From NCBI GenBank assembly GCA_963205315.1, contig CAUJIO010000016.1, forward strand, positions 1 to 64,000: a DNA stretch of 64,000 nt. Reading direction: 5' to 3'. Origin of the DNA: Pseudomonadota bacterium (GTDB lineage: Bacteria > Pseudomonadota > Alphaproteobacteria > Rhizobiales > Aestuariivirgaceae). The notes under the pieces are model-generated. The model saw nothing but the letters and a program-made list of their open reading frames with translations. It searched no databases and was not told the DNA's origin. Positions within the stretch are counted from its first letter, which is position 1. Every line of letters begins with the position of its first letter. Below are positions 53,658-62,422 of this stretch, piece by piece. The position numbers were made by a program, and so were the translations under genes.

Positions 53658-56141
53658 ATGACGACATTCACCGTAACCAATCTCAATGACTCTGGCGCCG
53701 GCTCGCTCCGCGATGCCATTGCCCAGGCCAACGGCGCCGCCGGCGCCGACACCATCGTGTTCGCCGCGGGCCTCGAGGGCCAGACCATCACGCTTACCTC
53801 CGGCGATCTCAACCTCACCAGCGACATTACCATCTACGGCGACATCGTCGGCGACGATGACAAGGCCGACATCACGATTTCAGGTGGCGGCAACAGCCGT
53901 GTGTTCGACGTTTCCGCCAGTTCGACTGTCAATCTGCAAAGCCTCACGCTGACCGGCGGAAGCGGCACGGGTGGCGATGATGGGTTTGGCGGCGCCATCC
54001 TTAATGCTGGCAGTCTGACGATTACCGACTCCACGATTCAGAATTCGACGGCTGCAACAGTCGGCGGCGCAATTTTTTCCACGGGAACGTTAAGCGTTAT
54101 CAGTTCAACGATAAACGGCAACTCATCGAAAATCGGTGGGGGCATCGGTCTAAGCGGCGCGACGGCGACGCTCATCAATGTGACGGTCACGGCGAACAGC
54201 GGGTCACAGACGGGAGCAATTTCAGTGGTTGGTGGCACCTTCAACATCACCAACAGTACAATTGTGGGAAATTCCGCCCCATTGATCGGCGGTCTCCAGG
54301 CAGACTTCGACGCGCTTGTGATTGTCACCAATTCGATCATCGCCGGTAACGGTGGAGTGGATGTCTTCGAAGCAGGAGGCAACTCCACCGTCACTGCGAC
54401 CAGTTCGATCTTCGGTTCCAACGTCGTCGACGTCATCGGTGGTACCAACGGCAATGTCGAGATCGTCATCGCTCTCGGGCTGGGCCAGTTGCTCGACAAT
54501 GGTGGCACGGTGCTCACCATGTCGCCGCTCGACGGTTCGATCCTCATCGGCGCCGGAAATGCCGGAGTGTTGCCTCTCGACTCCTTCAATATCGACAATG
54601 ACAACGACACAACCGAGATCTTGCCGCTGGATGGCCGTGGCGGCCCACGCATTATCGGCGGTGTGCTCGACGTTGGAGCCGTCGAACAGACCGTCAACGA
54701 GACGATCAGGGGCACGGCCGGCGCCAACATCATCATCGGCGGCCTAGGTATCGATTCCCTGAGCGGACTTGGCGGCGACGACCAGATCACCGGCGACCAG
54801 ACGGATTCGCTGCTCGACGGCGGTGACGACGTCGACACACTTTTTGTCGCGGCGGATTTCGACGACGTCAGCGACGGCCAGATCGTAAATATCGAGAATG
54901 TCGTGCTGACCTCATCGGGAATTCTGAAGCTCGACAATCAGACGGAGGCGTTGAGTATCACCGGTTTTTCGGGCGATGACGATATCACCGGCGGCCAGGG
55001 GGCCGACACGATCAAGGCCGGTGCCGGCATCGATTACATCACCGGCGCGCAAAACGATGTGCTTATCGATGGTGAAAGCAATACCGACTTCCTGCGGGTA
55101 ACATCTGACTTTACCAGCACGGGCGACGCCCAGATCGTCAACATCGAATCCATCGTGATGACCGCGCTCGGCGCTCAGCTTCTCGACCTGTCGACCCAGA
55201 CTGAAGGCTTCAACATCACCACCACCGGCACAGCAAACTTGATCACTGCCGGCGCTGGCGCAGACCACATCTTTACGACACTCCAGGACACGCTGATCGA
55301 TGGCGGCGGCGGCATCGACATACTCACGGCTGCAGGCAGTTTCGCCAATACCAGTGATGCGCAACTGGCCAATGTCGAGATCATCGAGGTTCTGACGTCG
55401 ATCAACCTCAACCTCCAGAGCGAGGATTTGATAATCCAGGCCGGCGGCGTGGCGGGCGTGTGGATCATCGCCGGCAATGGTGATGACGTGATCGGAGGGA
55501 CTGCGAACGGTGACGTGTTCGACGGCGGGCTTGGAATCGACAAGGTCCGCTATCGTGCCTCTGCCACGGGCGTTTCCGTCGACCTCGGCAGCGGGATCGG
55601 TCTGAGCGGCGATGCGGCTGGCGATACGTTCGTTAATATCGAGAACATCACTGGCTCAACTCAATCCGACGCGCTGTTTGGCGATGACGGTGCCAATGCT
55701 CTGCGCGGGCGGGAATCCGGCGACATTCTTGTCGGCCGCACAGGCAATGACGTTGTCCAGGGCGGTGACGGCGACGACGTGCTGAACGGCAACCGTGACC
55801 ATGACGTGCTGAGCGGTGGATTGGGCGCCGATTCCTTCCTGCTCCAGAGCAGCGGACTGGACCGTGACCGCATTACCGACTTCGAGTCCGGAATCGATAC
55901 GTTGACCATTCGCGCGGTGCGTTTCGGAGCGGGTCTTGCGGCAGGAAACCTTTCCGCAGACTCCTTCGTTGCCAACACCAGCGGCGATGCCGAGGGCCTC
56001 GAAGACCGCTTCATCTATAATACGCTCGACGGAACGCTGACGTTCGACAGCAATGGGTCGCTGGGCGGCGGACGTGAAGTGATCGCACGCTTTACCGGCA
56101 AACTGCCGGTGTTGCATGCATCGGACTTCGAAATCATCTAG
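53658..56141 (+). CDS. Beta-helix and RTX-repeat secreted protein
   Basis: An 828-aa protein (start at the ATG at 53658, preceded by GAGGAACGATC). Residues about 1-350 form a right-handed beta-helix region opened by TVTNLNDSGAGSLRDAIAQAN, the common CSLREA-like entry of extracellular adhesins. Three modules of about 80 residues follow, starting near 383, 466 and 544, each with LIDGG..xD.L......F....DaQi.NiE. RTX nonapeptides occur towards the end (GDDGANALRG, GGDGDDVLNG, GGLGADSFLL), then a C-terminal segment DRITDFESGIDTLTIRAVRF, type 1-secretion-like. A probable adhesin or matrix protein. The start sequence repeats that of the RTX gene at the left edge. Confidence 0.88.
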   Translation: MTTFTVTNLNDSGAGSLRDAIAQANGAAGADTIVFAAGLEGQTITLTSGDLNLTSDITIYGDIVGDDDKADITISGGGNSRVFDVSASSTVNLQSLTLTGGSGTGGDDGFGGAILNAGSLTITDSTIQNSTAATVGGAIFSTGTLSVISSTINGNSSKIGGGIGLSGATATLINVTVTANSGSQTGAISVVGGTFNITNSTIVGNSAPLIGGLQADFDALVIVTNSIIAGNGGVDVFEAGGNSTVTATSSIFGSNVVDVIGGTNGNVEIVIALGLGQLLDNGGTVLTMSPLDGSILIGAGNAGVLPLDSFNIDNDNDTTEILPLDGRGGPRIIGGVLDVGAVEQTVNETIRGTAGANIIIGGLGIDSLSGLGGDDQITGDQTDSLLDGGDDVDTLFVAADFDDVSDGQIVNIENVVLTSSGILKLDNQTEALSITGFSGDDDITGGQGADTIKAGAGIDYITGAQNDVLIDGESNTDFLRVTSDFTSTGDAQIVNIESIVMTALGAQLLDLSTQTEGFNITTTGTANLITAGAGADHIFTTLQDTLIDGGGGIDILTAAGSFANTSDAQLANVEIIEVLTSINLNLQSEDLIIQAGGVAGVWIIAGNGDDVIGGTANGDVFDGGLGIDKVRYRASATGVSVDLGSGIGLSGDAAGDTFVNIENITGSTQSDALFGDDGANALRGRESGDILVGRTGNDVVQGGDGDDVLNGNRDHDVLSGGLGADSFLLQSSGLDRDRITDFESGIDTLTIRAVRFGAGLAAGNLSADSFVANTSGDAEGLEDRFIYNTLDGTLTFDSNGSLGGGREVIARFTGKLPVLHASDFEII

Positions 56142-56162
56142 CCGGGGTCACTGGTGTCGCCG

Positions 56163-56543
56163 TCAGGTCCGCAGCCTGTCAGCGACGAGCGGCGATACAA
56201 ATATCACGGCGAGGCTGTAGAGCATCAAGCCGCGGTCGAGCGGGTTGATCTCGGCCCAGATGCGGGGGCCATCCAGTCCGCGCAGCAGGCTGATTCCGCA
56301 CTCGAACAGGAAGGTGAGCACCGCCCACGCCGCGCCGAGGCGGAGGAGGGCGGCCGTGCCCGTCACACGCGTCCAGCCGATGAGCAGATACGTCACGGCG
56401 AAGACCAGCATCGCGGCCACCGGCCAGCCGAGTTGGCTGGACAGCTTGTCGCCGAAACGCGGCACCAGGAAAAGGCCACGCAGGATGCCGTGGATGGTTT
56501 CCAGCGCCATGATCAGAAGCAGGACGAGAAGTCCACGAAACAT
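56163..56543 (-). CDS. Four-helix membrane protein of unknown function
   Basis: A 126-aa protein with four hydrophobic segments (LLVLLLIMALETIHGILRGL, VAAMLVFAVTYLLIGW, LLRLGAAWAVLTFLFECG, GLMLYSLAVIFVSPLVADRL). No known family is recognised. It is divergent from an SDR gene 53 bases away and lies 21 bases from the end of the RTX gene on the other strand. Confidence 0.7.
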   Translation of the reverse strand: MFRGLLVLLLIMALETIHGILRGLFLVPRFGDKLSSQLGWPVAAMLVFAVTYLLIGWTRVTGTAALLRLGAAWAVLTFLFECGISLLRGLDGPRIWAEINPLDRGLMLYSLAVIFVSPLVADRLRT

Positions 56544-56596
56544 GGTGCATTCCTCCGCATTCGTGCAAGATATGACCGATAACGGATGAGGATTCC

Positions 56597-57343
56597 ATGT
56601 TTGACGATCTGGACGGCAAGGTGGTCGTGGTGACCGGCGGCGTCACCGGCATTGGCGGTGCGGCATCGCTGGCTTTCGCGGGCGAGGGCGCAAAAGTCTT
56701 CGCTCAATATCTGGGCGGCGGACCGGAGCTGGCGGCCATCGAGAAGGCGGGAATCGCCACCCTGAAGCTCGACCTGACGGAAGCGGGCGCGCCGCAGAAA
56801 CTCATGGATGCGGCTGTTGCGAAATTCGGCCGCGTCGATGTCCTTGTCAACAACGCGGGAAGCCTCGTGGCCCGTGTCCCGGCCACTGATCTCGACGACG
56901 ATTTCATCGACAAGGTGTTCGATCTGAACTGCCGCCAGCTGGTGCATTGCTGCCGCATCGCCGCGAAGCTGATGAAGGAACAACGCTCCGGCAACATCAT
57001 CAACGTGACCTCGATTGCAGCGCGCAACGGATCGAGCCCCGGCGGATCGATCTATGGCGGCGCCAAGGCCTTCGTCTCGGCATTCTCCAAGACCCTGGCG
57101 AAGGAACTGGTCGGCAGCAACATCCGCGTCAATTGCGTCTCGCCCGGCACCATCCACACCGCGTTCCATGACCGCTTCTCGGACGAGGCCAAGCGCGAGG
57201 CCGCGCGCAAGACCATTCCGATGGGCCGCCTCGGCGTGGCCGATGACTGCTCTGGCACCTTTCTTTATCTGGCGAGCGACAAGGCCAGCGGCTATGTCAC
57301 CGGCCAGGTGATCGAGGTCAACGGCGGGCAGTTGATGCCGTGA
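56597..57343 (+). CDS. SDR family oxidoreductase
   Basis: A 248-aa classical short-chain dehydrogenase/reductase. The NAD(P)-binding motif TGGVTGIGG lies at 13-21, NNAG follows in the central strand, and the catalytic Ser and Tyr-x3-Lys are in NVTSIAARNG and YGGAKAF. The C-terminal YVTGQVIEVNGGQ is typical. The substrate is unknown. The downstream cupin gene overlaps it by four bases, so they are probably co-translated. Confidence 0.92.
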   Translation: MFDDLDGKVVVVTGGVTGIGGAASLAFAGEGAKVFAQYLGGGPELAAIEKAGIATLKLDLTEAGAPQKLMDAAVAKFGRVDVLVNNAGSLVARVPATDLDDDFIDKVFDLNCRQLVHCCRIAAKLMKEQRSGNIINVTSIAARNGSSPGGSIYGGAKAFVSAFSKTLAKELVGSNIRVNCVSPGTIHTAFHDRFSDEAKREAARKTIPMGRLGVADDCSGTFLYLASDKASGYVTGQVIEVNGGQLMP

Positions 57344-57717
57344 GTTTCACGACCTGCATACGCGCGGCGGCACCCGATGTGATGGCGCCCGATGGCTCGG
57401 AAGTGCGGCTCCTCGCCGCCGCCTCGCGCGGCAGCATGGCGCAATTCACACTCCCGCCGGGCGCGGTGTCCAAAGCTGTCGCGCATCGGACCGTCGAGGA
57501 AGTCTGGCTGGTGATGCAAGGCCAGGGGCGCATGTGGCGCAAGTCCGGCGTGCAGGAGGAGACGGTGGAATTGCGCCCCGGTGTCTCGATTTCCATTCAC
57601 GCCGGCACAAGTTTTCAGTTCCGCAACGATGGCGATGAGCTGCTGGACTGCGTGGGCGTCACGATGCCGCCCTGGCCCGGCATGGACGAGGCCGTTGAAG
57701 TGCCCGGCATCTGGTAG
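57340..57717 (+). CDS. Cupin domain protein
   Basis: A 125-aa single-domain cupin. Motif 1 has AHRTVEEVWLVMQGQGRMW and motif 2 is in RPGVSISIHAGTSFQFRNDGD. The metal-binding residues are partly visible (HRTVEEVW and the later H in SIHAG). It starts at a GTG overlapping the SDR stop. It may bind a small ligand or modulate the SDR reaction; unknown. Confidence 0.85.
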   Translation: MSFTTCIRAAAPDVMAPDGSEVRLLAAASRGSMAQFTLPPGAVSKAVAHRTVEEVWLVMQGQGRMWRKSGVQEETVELRPGVSISIHAGTSFQFRNDGDELLDCVGVTMPPWPGMDEAVEVPGIW

Positions 57718-57732
57718 ACGCCGGGCAGACCT

Positions 57733-59247
57733 TCACTGTGCGTTGAAGCAGGCTCTCGCATCCGTCTTGCGGATGGCGGCAGGGATGTTCGGCAGCGGTC
57801 CGATCTTGCCGTTGAGCGGATCGGTCTGCGGCGTGCCCGTCGCCGCCAGGACGCTCCGCATCTGTTTCGATGTCAGCGGCTTGAATCCGCAAGCCTTGAT
57901 GACACCGTTCACTTGCAGGGCCGCGCCCGAAACGATCGGCGTTGCGCTGGATGTTCCGCTGAACGTGGATGTGTACTTCTGGCGTGCGTCGGAGCCTGGG
58001 AAAAAGCGATCGCCATAGCCTGTGGTCACGACGTTCTCGCCCCAGCCATGCACATCGACGCGCGAACCAAAACTTGAAAAGCTAAGTTTCGCGCCTGTCG
58101 TGGATCCGGCACCGACGATGATTGCACCGGAATCGCGCACCGTGCGGTCATACTTGGAATTGCAGCTCGCGCCATCGAGATTGATGTTGCCGTTGCCGGC
58201 GGCTTCCACCACGATGATACCCTTGGCGGTGGCGGTCTTGATGGCATCGAATACGTCCTGCAACTCCTCCACCGGTCCGTATGTCGATGAGCTGGTGCTG
58301 GCACCGCAGGCCCAATACTGCTGCTCGATCACCATCACGTCGCCGCGCCGCATCTTGCCCGAGGCAACACCGATGGCCCGCGCCGGACTGTAACCGGATT
58401 GTGAAGTGTTCGCTGGGAACAGCATGACCTTCGCGTCGGGCGCGATGCCGGTGACACCGTAGCCGTTGTTCCTGGCAGAGATTTCACCCATCACCGCCGT
58501 GCCGTGGTTGCTGTCATTGAAGGGATCGAGCGCCGTCTCGGCGCCAGTGAAGATCTGCGCTGAGGTGAATTCCAGGTCCTCGTGGTCAATTTGCCAGCTG
58601 TATTCGACATCACCGACATTCAGATTTTTGCCCCAGGCGCCCTGATAGCGGGATTTCTGCAGCACGCCGATGCCGCCCGGCGCCTTCTTCAGATAACCCT
58701 GCTCGGACTTGAGGTTCGGCGTGGCGGGTGCGATGTCGAATGGCGGCGGGGCCGGGATGGCCACGGGCTCGGCGAATTCGACGGGCGCCAGCCGGTTCAG
58801 CCGGTCGGCGAGTTCGGCCGCCTGTACGCGGTCCGGCAAGGTGATGACAAAATACAGATTGAGATCGGCAAGTTTCTCGCCGCTTTCGCTCTCTGCGGCC
58901 CGGCGCTCGGCATCGAGTTCGGCCTCGTCTCGCACGTGCATCCGCTTGATTGCCGAGACGGTGATGCCGAAGCTGCTCAGCACTTGCATCATTGCGGCAA
59001 CATCGCCGGCTTCCAGTCCTTCAAAACGTCCCGCCCGGAACCGGATGGTCCGTCCTTCCTTGAGTTTCATCACTACCTTGCGGCTGGCCGGCATCTGCCG
59101 AAGCTTTTCCAGCGATTGTTTGGCGCCTGGAACACGCGGTGCGAGCTTTTCCTGTGCGGACGCGTCGAGGCTGCCGAAAACCAGCGCCGCGATGCAGGCA
59201 CTGGCAAGAAGAACGCGTGAGGTGAGAGAAGTGGTGGACAACGTCAT
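57733..59247 (-). CDS. Secreted subtilisin-like serine protease (S8)
   Basis: A 504-aa protein with a signal peptide (about 1-31) and an N-terminal prodomain to about residue 200. The catalytic domain has D213 (NVGDVEYSW), H248 (NDSNHGTAVMG), oxyanion N352 (EAAGNGN) and S433 (FSGTSSATPIVSG). The usual DTG motif is replaced by GDVEYSWQ, which occurs in a subgroup of bacterial subtilases. Several cysteines suggest disulfides. It is expected to be a periplasmic or extracellular protease. Confidence 0.92.
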   Translation of the reverse strand: MTLSTTSLTSRVLLASACIAALVFGSLDASAQEKLAPRVPGAKQSLEKLRQMPASRKVVMKLKEGRTIRFRAGRFEGLEAGDVAAMMQVLSSFGITVSAIKRMHVRDEAELDAERRAAESESGEKLADLNLYFVITLPDRVQAAELADRLNRLAPVEFAEPVAIPAPPPFDIAPATPNLKSEQGYLKKAPGGIGVLQKSRYQGAWGKNLNVGDVEYSWQIDHEDLEFTSAQIFTGAETALDPFNDSNHGTAVMGEISARNNGYGVTGIAPDAKVMLFPANTSQSGYSPARAIGVASGKMRRGDVMVIEQQYWACGASTSSSTYGPVEELQDVFDAIKTATAKGIIVVEAAGNGNINLDGASCNSKYDRTVRDSGAIIVGAGSTTGAKLSFSSFGSRVDVHGWGENVVTTGYGDRFFPGSDARQKYTSTFSGTSSATPIVSGAALQVNGVIKACGFKPLTSKQMRSVLAATGTPQTDPLNGKIGPLPNIPAAIRKTDARACFNAQ

Positions 59248-59292
59248 CTTGTGCCTCAGAGTTGGGTGTGGAGGGATGCGGAATTGGGAGGA

Positions 59293-59712
59293 TTACCAGC
59301 TGCCGGTATTGGCCATGCTCGCCCACGGCTCGGCCACGGGCAGGGCATCGCCCTTTTGCAGCAGCTCGATCGAAATGCCGTCGGGCGTCTTGATGAACGC
59401 CATGCGGCCATCGCGCGGAGGCCGGTTGATGGTGATGCCGGCCTTTTGCAGCCTGGCGCAATAGTCGTAAATATTGTCGACCCCCAGCGCCAGATGGCCA
59501 AAGTTGCGGCCGCCGGTATAGACTTCCGGATCCCAGTTATAAGTGAGCTCGACCGGCGCATCCGGACTCTCAGGTGCAGCAACGAAGACCAGCGTGAAGC
59601 GGCCCTTCTCATTTTCGTAGCGGCGCTGCTCGACAAAGCCCAGCTTGTTGATGAAAAAGTCGACCGATTGTTCCAGATTGGAGACACGGATCATTGTATG
59701 CAGATATTTCAT
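59293..59712 (-). CDS. gloA: Lactoylglutathione lyase (glyoxalase I)
   Basis: A 139-aa VOC-fold metalloenzyme detoxifying methylglyoxal with glutathione. Signatures are [20 protein letters not shown] (metal His at HTMIRV), [21 protein letters not shown] (second His) and [10 protein letters not shown] (Glu ligand in IELL). The N-terminus at 59712 matches the family; an open extension upstream overlaps the divergent sirtuin gene. The two starts are only 11 bases apart. Confidence 0.93.
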   Translation of the reverse strand: MKYLHTMIRVSNLEQSVDFFINKLGFVEQRRYENEKGRFTLVFVAAPESPDAPVELTYNWDPEVYTGGRNFGHLALGVDNIYDYCARLQKAGITINRPPRDGRMAFIKTPDGISIELLQKGDALPVAEPWASMANTGSW

Positions 59713-59723
59713 GGGATCACCTC

Positions 59724-60497
59724 GTGTTTGATCAAGACATAGAAGAACTGGCGAGTCTGGTCCAGAACTCACGCCGGGCGGTGGTCTTTACCGGTGCGGG
59801 CATCTCGACCGAATGCGGCATCCCGGATTTCCGCTCACCCGGCGGGTTCTGGACGCAATACAAACCCATTCCCTTCCGCGACTTCCTGAGTTCCGCAGAG
59901 ACGCGCTTCGAAGCGTGGCGTCGCTTCCTGATGATCCGTGAATCGATCGGCAATGCCGAGCCGGGTCCAGGCCACCATGCAGTAGCCGAACTCGTCGCCC
60001 GCGGCCATGTTGCCCCCATCATCACCCAGAATATCGATGGCTTGCATCAGCGCGCCGGCGTGCCCCACCAGCAGATCATCGAGATTCATGGTAATGGCAC
60101 GTATGCAACCTGCCTCTCGTGTGGGTTGCGGCATGAGATCGACTGGGTGAAGGAGACCATGGCCGCGACTGCCAGTGCGCCCGCCTGTGTGACCTGTGGC
60201 GGCATCGTCAAATCCGCCACCATTTCTTTTGGCCAGGCCATGCCCGAGCAACAAATGGCGGACGCGCGGGCCGCGACCTTCAACGCCGATCTGTTCATCG
60301 CCATCGGGTCATCGCTCCAGGTGTTCCCGGCTGCGGGCTTTCCCGTTACCGCAACCCGGAACCGTACGCCGCTGGTCATCATCAACCGGGAACCGACTGG
60401 TCTTGACGGACTGGCCCGGCTCGTCATCAATGCCGAAATCGGTCCGGTCATGACAAAACTGCTGGCGCGACTCGCTGGGCGTGAAGCGAATCACTGA
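59724..60497 (+). CDS. NAD-dependent protein deacylase (sirtuin)
   Basis: A 257-aa Sir2-family enzyme removing acyl groups from lysines using NAD. Motifs are GAGIST (24-29), [23 protein letters not shown], catalytic H121 (EIHGNG), and a zinc site of C129-x2-C132 and C154-x2-C157. It lacks the Y-x2-R deacylase pair of CobB-type class III desuccinylases as far as can be seen ([11 protein letters not shown]). The start is uncertain: I took the GTG at 59724; a TTG at 59694 would overlap gloA. Confidence 0.93.
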   Translation: MFDQDIEELASLVQNSRRAVVFTGAGISTECGIPDFRSPGGFWTQYKPIPFRDFLSSAETRFEAWRRFLMIRESIGNAEPGPGHHAVAELVARGHVAPIITQNIDGLHQRAGVPHQQIIEIHGNGTYATCLSCGLRHEIDWVKETMAATASAPACVTCGGIVKSATISFGQAMPEQQMADARAATFNADLFIAIGSSLQVFPAAGFPVTATRNRTPLVIINREPTGLDGLARLVINAEIGPVMTKLLARLAGREANH

Positions 60498-60820
60498 GCG
60501 GCAGCCTTGGGTTTCATGCGCGCCGGCGGCTGCAAATGCATAGTGCCGAATGCCCCGCCATCATTTGTTGATTTTCGCACGTTGCAGCAAGTGACTGGGC
60601 CGGTCTCTTGTTAATGCCTGATTAACCAAATGTTTTCACGGGCTTGCCCCAACGTTTTGAGTAACGGGCCGGTCCGCTATCTTGTCTGAAGCCCGGTGAA
60701 TGTTGGTTTTCCACACCATCGCTTGTGTTGCACTCTGTACAAACCCACAGGATTTGAGCAGATTGCGTGTGGGGACGGCGGGGCCACTCATATAAGCCGC
60801 CCAGGGACAGAGTTGGTATC
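60498..60820. other. Leader region of the two-domain cold-shock gene
   Basis: The region between the sirtuin stop and the cold-shock gene. It contains AT-rich parts (about 60610-60640) and must hold the promoter; a TTGAGT/TATCTT pair near 60657-60684 has suboptimal 15-base spacing. No ORF or RNA gene is supported. Confidence 0.45.
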
Positions 60821-61402
60821 ATGGCGGCGAGCGGCGTCTACAGGGACGACACAGTATCGGCACTGAATGAAGCGCCTGATCACAATGTCCGAATCGTTCA
60901 GATCAGCGGTCTGGTCAAATGGTTCGACGTCAGCCGGGGCTACGGCTTCATCATCCCCGACAACGGCATGCAGGACATTCTGCTGCATCTGAGCTGCCTG
61001 AAGCGCGATGGCTTCGACGCGCCGCTGGAAGGCACGCGTGTTATCTGTGAAGCCGTCGAGCGCCAGAAGGGTTATCAGTGCCTGCGCGTTCTGACAGTCG
61101 ATGCCTCGACCGCCATCAACCCCGTTGAACGCCGCTCGCGCACGCATACCTCGGTGCAGCCCAACAGTGCCTGGGTGCGCGCCAAGGTGAAGTGGTTCAA
61201 TCGCGCCAGGGGCTTTGGCTTCGTGTCCGAAGGTGAGGGCTCGCCCGACATCTTCATTCACATGGAAACCCTGCGCAAGACGGCAATCGCCGATCTGCAG
61301 CCCGACAGCTGGGTCTATGTGCGCTTCGGCGATGGACCAAAAGGCAAGATGGCGGCAGAAGTCCGCACATCACTCGAAGGCGGCCCGGCCCACACGAACT
61401 GA
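60821..61402 (+). CDS. Two-domain cold shock protein
   Basis: A 193-aa protein with two cold-shock domains. Domain 1 (about 25-95) has [12 protein letters not shown] (33-44) and ILLHL; domain 2 (about 117-185) has [12 protein letters not shown] (124-135) and IFIHMETL. A Ser/Arg-rich linker joins them. Rhizobiales commonly carry such double-CSD proteins. It probably binds single-stranded RNA as a chaperone. The ATG at 60821 is preferred over an in-frame upstream start. The DUF192 gene follows after 58 bases. Confidence 0.93.
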   Translation: MAASGVYRDDTVSALNEAPDHNVRIVQISGLVKWFDVSRGYGFIIPDNGMQDILLHLSCLKRDGFDAPLEGTRVICEAVERQKGYQCLRVLTVDASTAINPVERRSRTHTSVQPNSAWVRAKVKWFNRARGFGFVSEGEGSPDIFIHMETLRKTAIADLQPDSWVYVRFGDGPKGKMAAEVRTSLEGGPAHTN

Positions 61403-61460
61403 TCGCAGGGACTGGTTTGCGGCCATCGTTCTGCAACAATTGGCGGAGAAGACGGCTGCC

Positions 61461-61931
61461 ATGCGCCACAAGATCTTAGCTCTGTTTCTGTTTGCCTTTC
61501 TGAACCTCCTGCCTGCAGCAGCGTGGGCCGAGGATGCGGCTCTGTCCAAGGTCGAGCCGCTGAGCATTGCGACCGAGACAGATGCGAGCCTGTTTACCGT
61601 CGAGATCGCCGATACCGACGAATTGCGCGAGCGCGGCCTGATGTTCCGCCAGCGCATCCCCGAGGATCGGGGCATGCTGTTCGATTTCGGCGAACCGCGC
61701 GGCGTCGCCATGTGGATGAAGAACACTTACATCTCCCTCGACATGCTGTTCATCCGCGCCGATGGCAGCATCGCCTACATCGCCGAAAACACCGTACCGA
61801 AGTCGCTGGATACCATCGGCGTCAACGAGCCCATCAAGGCCGTGCTGGAAATCGCCGGCGGTGCTGCCAAGCGCCGCGGCATCCGGGCCGGCGATATCGT
61901 CTATCACCGGATATTCAAGAACGCCGAGTAA
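61461..61931 (+). CDS. Secreted DUF192 family protein
   Basis: A 156-aa protein with a signal peptide (about 1-23, ending AWA-E) followed by a complete DUF192 domain: TDELRERGLMFRQRIPEDRG, MLFDFGEPRGVAMWMKNTY and LDMLFIRADGSI. Its function is unknown; the family is common after cold-shock genes in Rhizobiales. The ATG at 61461, preceded by GGAGAAG, is preferred over upstream starts within the cold-shock gene. Confidence 0.92.
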   Translation: MRHKILALFLFAFLNLLPAAAWAEDAALSKVEPLSIATETDASLFTVEIADTDELRERGLMFRQRIPEDRGMLFDFGEPRGVAMWMKNTYISLDMLFIRADGSIAYIAENTVPKSLDTIGVNEPIKAVLEIAGGAAKRRGIRAGDIVYHRIFKNAE

Positions 61932-61940
61932 AACGCCAGC

Positions 61941-61970
61941 TTGCCCGACGCAGGGCTTTTCGGTTATGAG
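61941..61970 (+). promoter_or_regulatory. Probable promoter of tRNA-Pro(TGG)
   Basis: TTGCCC at 61941-61946 and TATGAG at 61965-61970 with 18-base spacing, 22 bases before the tRNA. Confidence 0.55.
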
Positions 61971-61992
61971 CCCAAGCCAAGAGAAGGCCTGT

Positions 61993-62069
<77 letters not shown>

Positions 62070-62109
62070 ACGCCTTCTCGAAGTCTGACGACAAGTCCGG
62101 AGAACGCCC

Positions 62110-62418
62110 ATGCCCGTCCGCATCTACAAGCCCGCCCGCAACGCCATGCAGTCCGGCAAGGGCAAGACCGGCTTCTGGATCCTCGAGCATGAAGCAACGG
62201 CACCGCGCACCGCCGATCCGCTGATGGGCTGGACATCGTCCGCCGATACCCGCCAGCAGCTGAAGCTGACCTTTGACACAAAGGAAGAGGCGATCGCCTA
62301 CGCCGAGCGCGAAGGCCTTGCCTATACGGTCATGCCGGAGGTTCCTGCCGGCAAGGTGATCCGCAAATCATACTCCGACAATTTCAAGTTTGGCCGCACC
62401 GACAACTGGACTCATTGA
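62110..62418 (+). CDS. Complex I accessory subunit (NDUFS4-like, ETC complex I family)
   Basis: A 102-aa protein of the ETC_C1_NDUFA4/NDUFS4 family (18-kDa subunit of NADH dehydrogenase). Recognisable parts are MPVRIYKPARNAMQSGKG, WILEHEATAPRTADPLMGWTSS shortened here to its core PLMGWTSS, and the C-terminal SYSDNFKFGRTDNWTH. It assists assembly or stability of complex I and sits at its hydrophilic arm. The sterol desaturase gene starts four bases after its stop. Confidence 0.93.
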   Translation: MPVRIYKPARNAMQSGKGKTGFWILEHEATAPRTADPLMGWTSSADTRQQLKLTFDTKEEAIAYAEREGLAYTVMPEVPAGKVIRKSYSDNFKFGRTDNWTH

Positions 62419-62422
62419 GATC

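Noticed and set aside
54038-54937. A 299-codon minus-strand Ser/Pro-rich frame opposite the beta-helix gene
   Set aside because: Low-complexity antisense shadow of Gly/Asp/Ile-rich repeats; no ribosome site or known domain.
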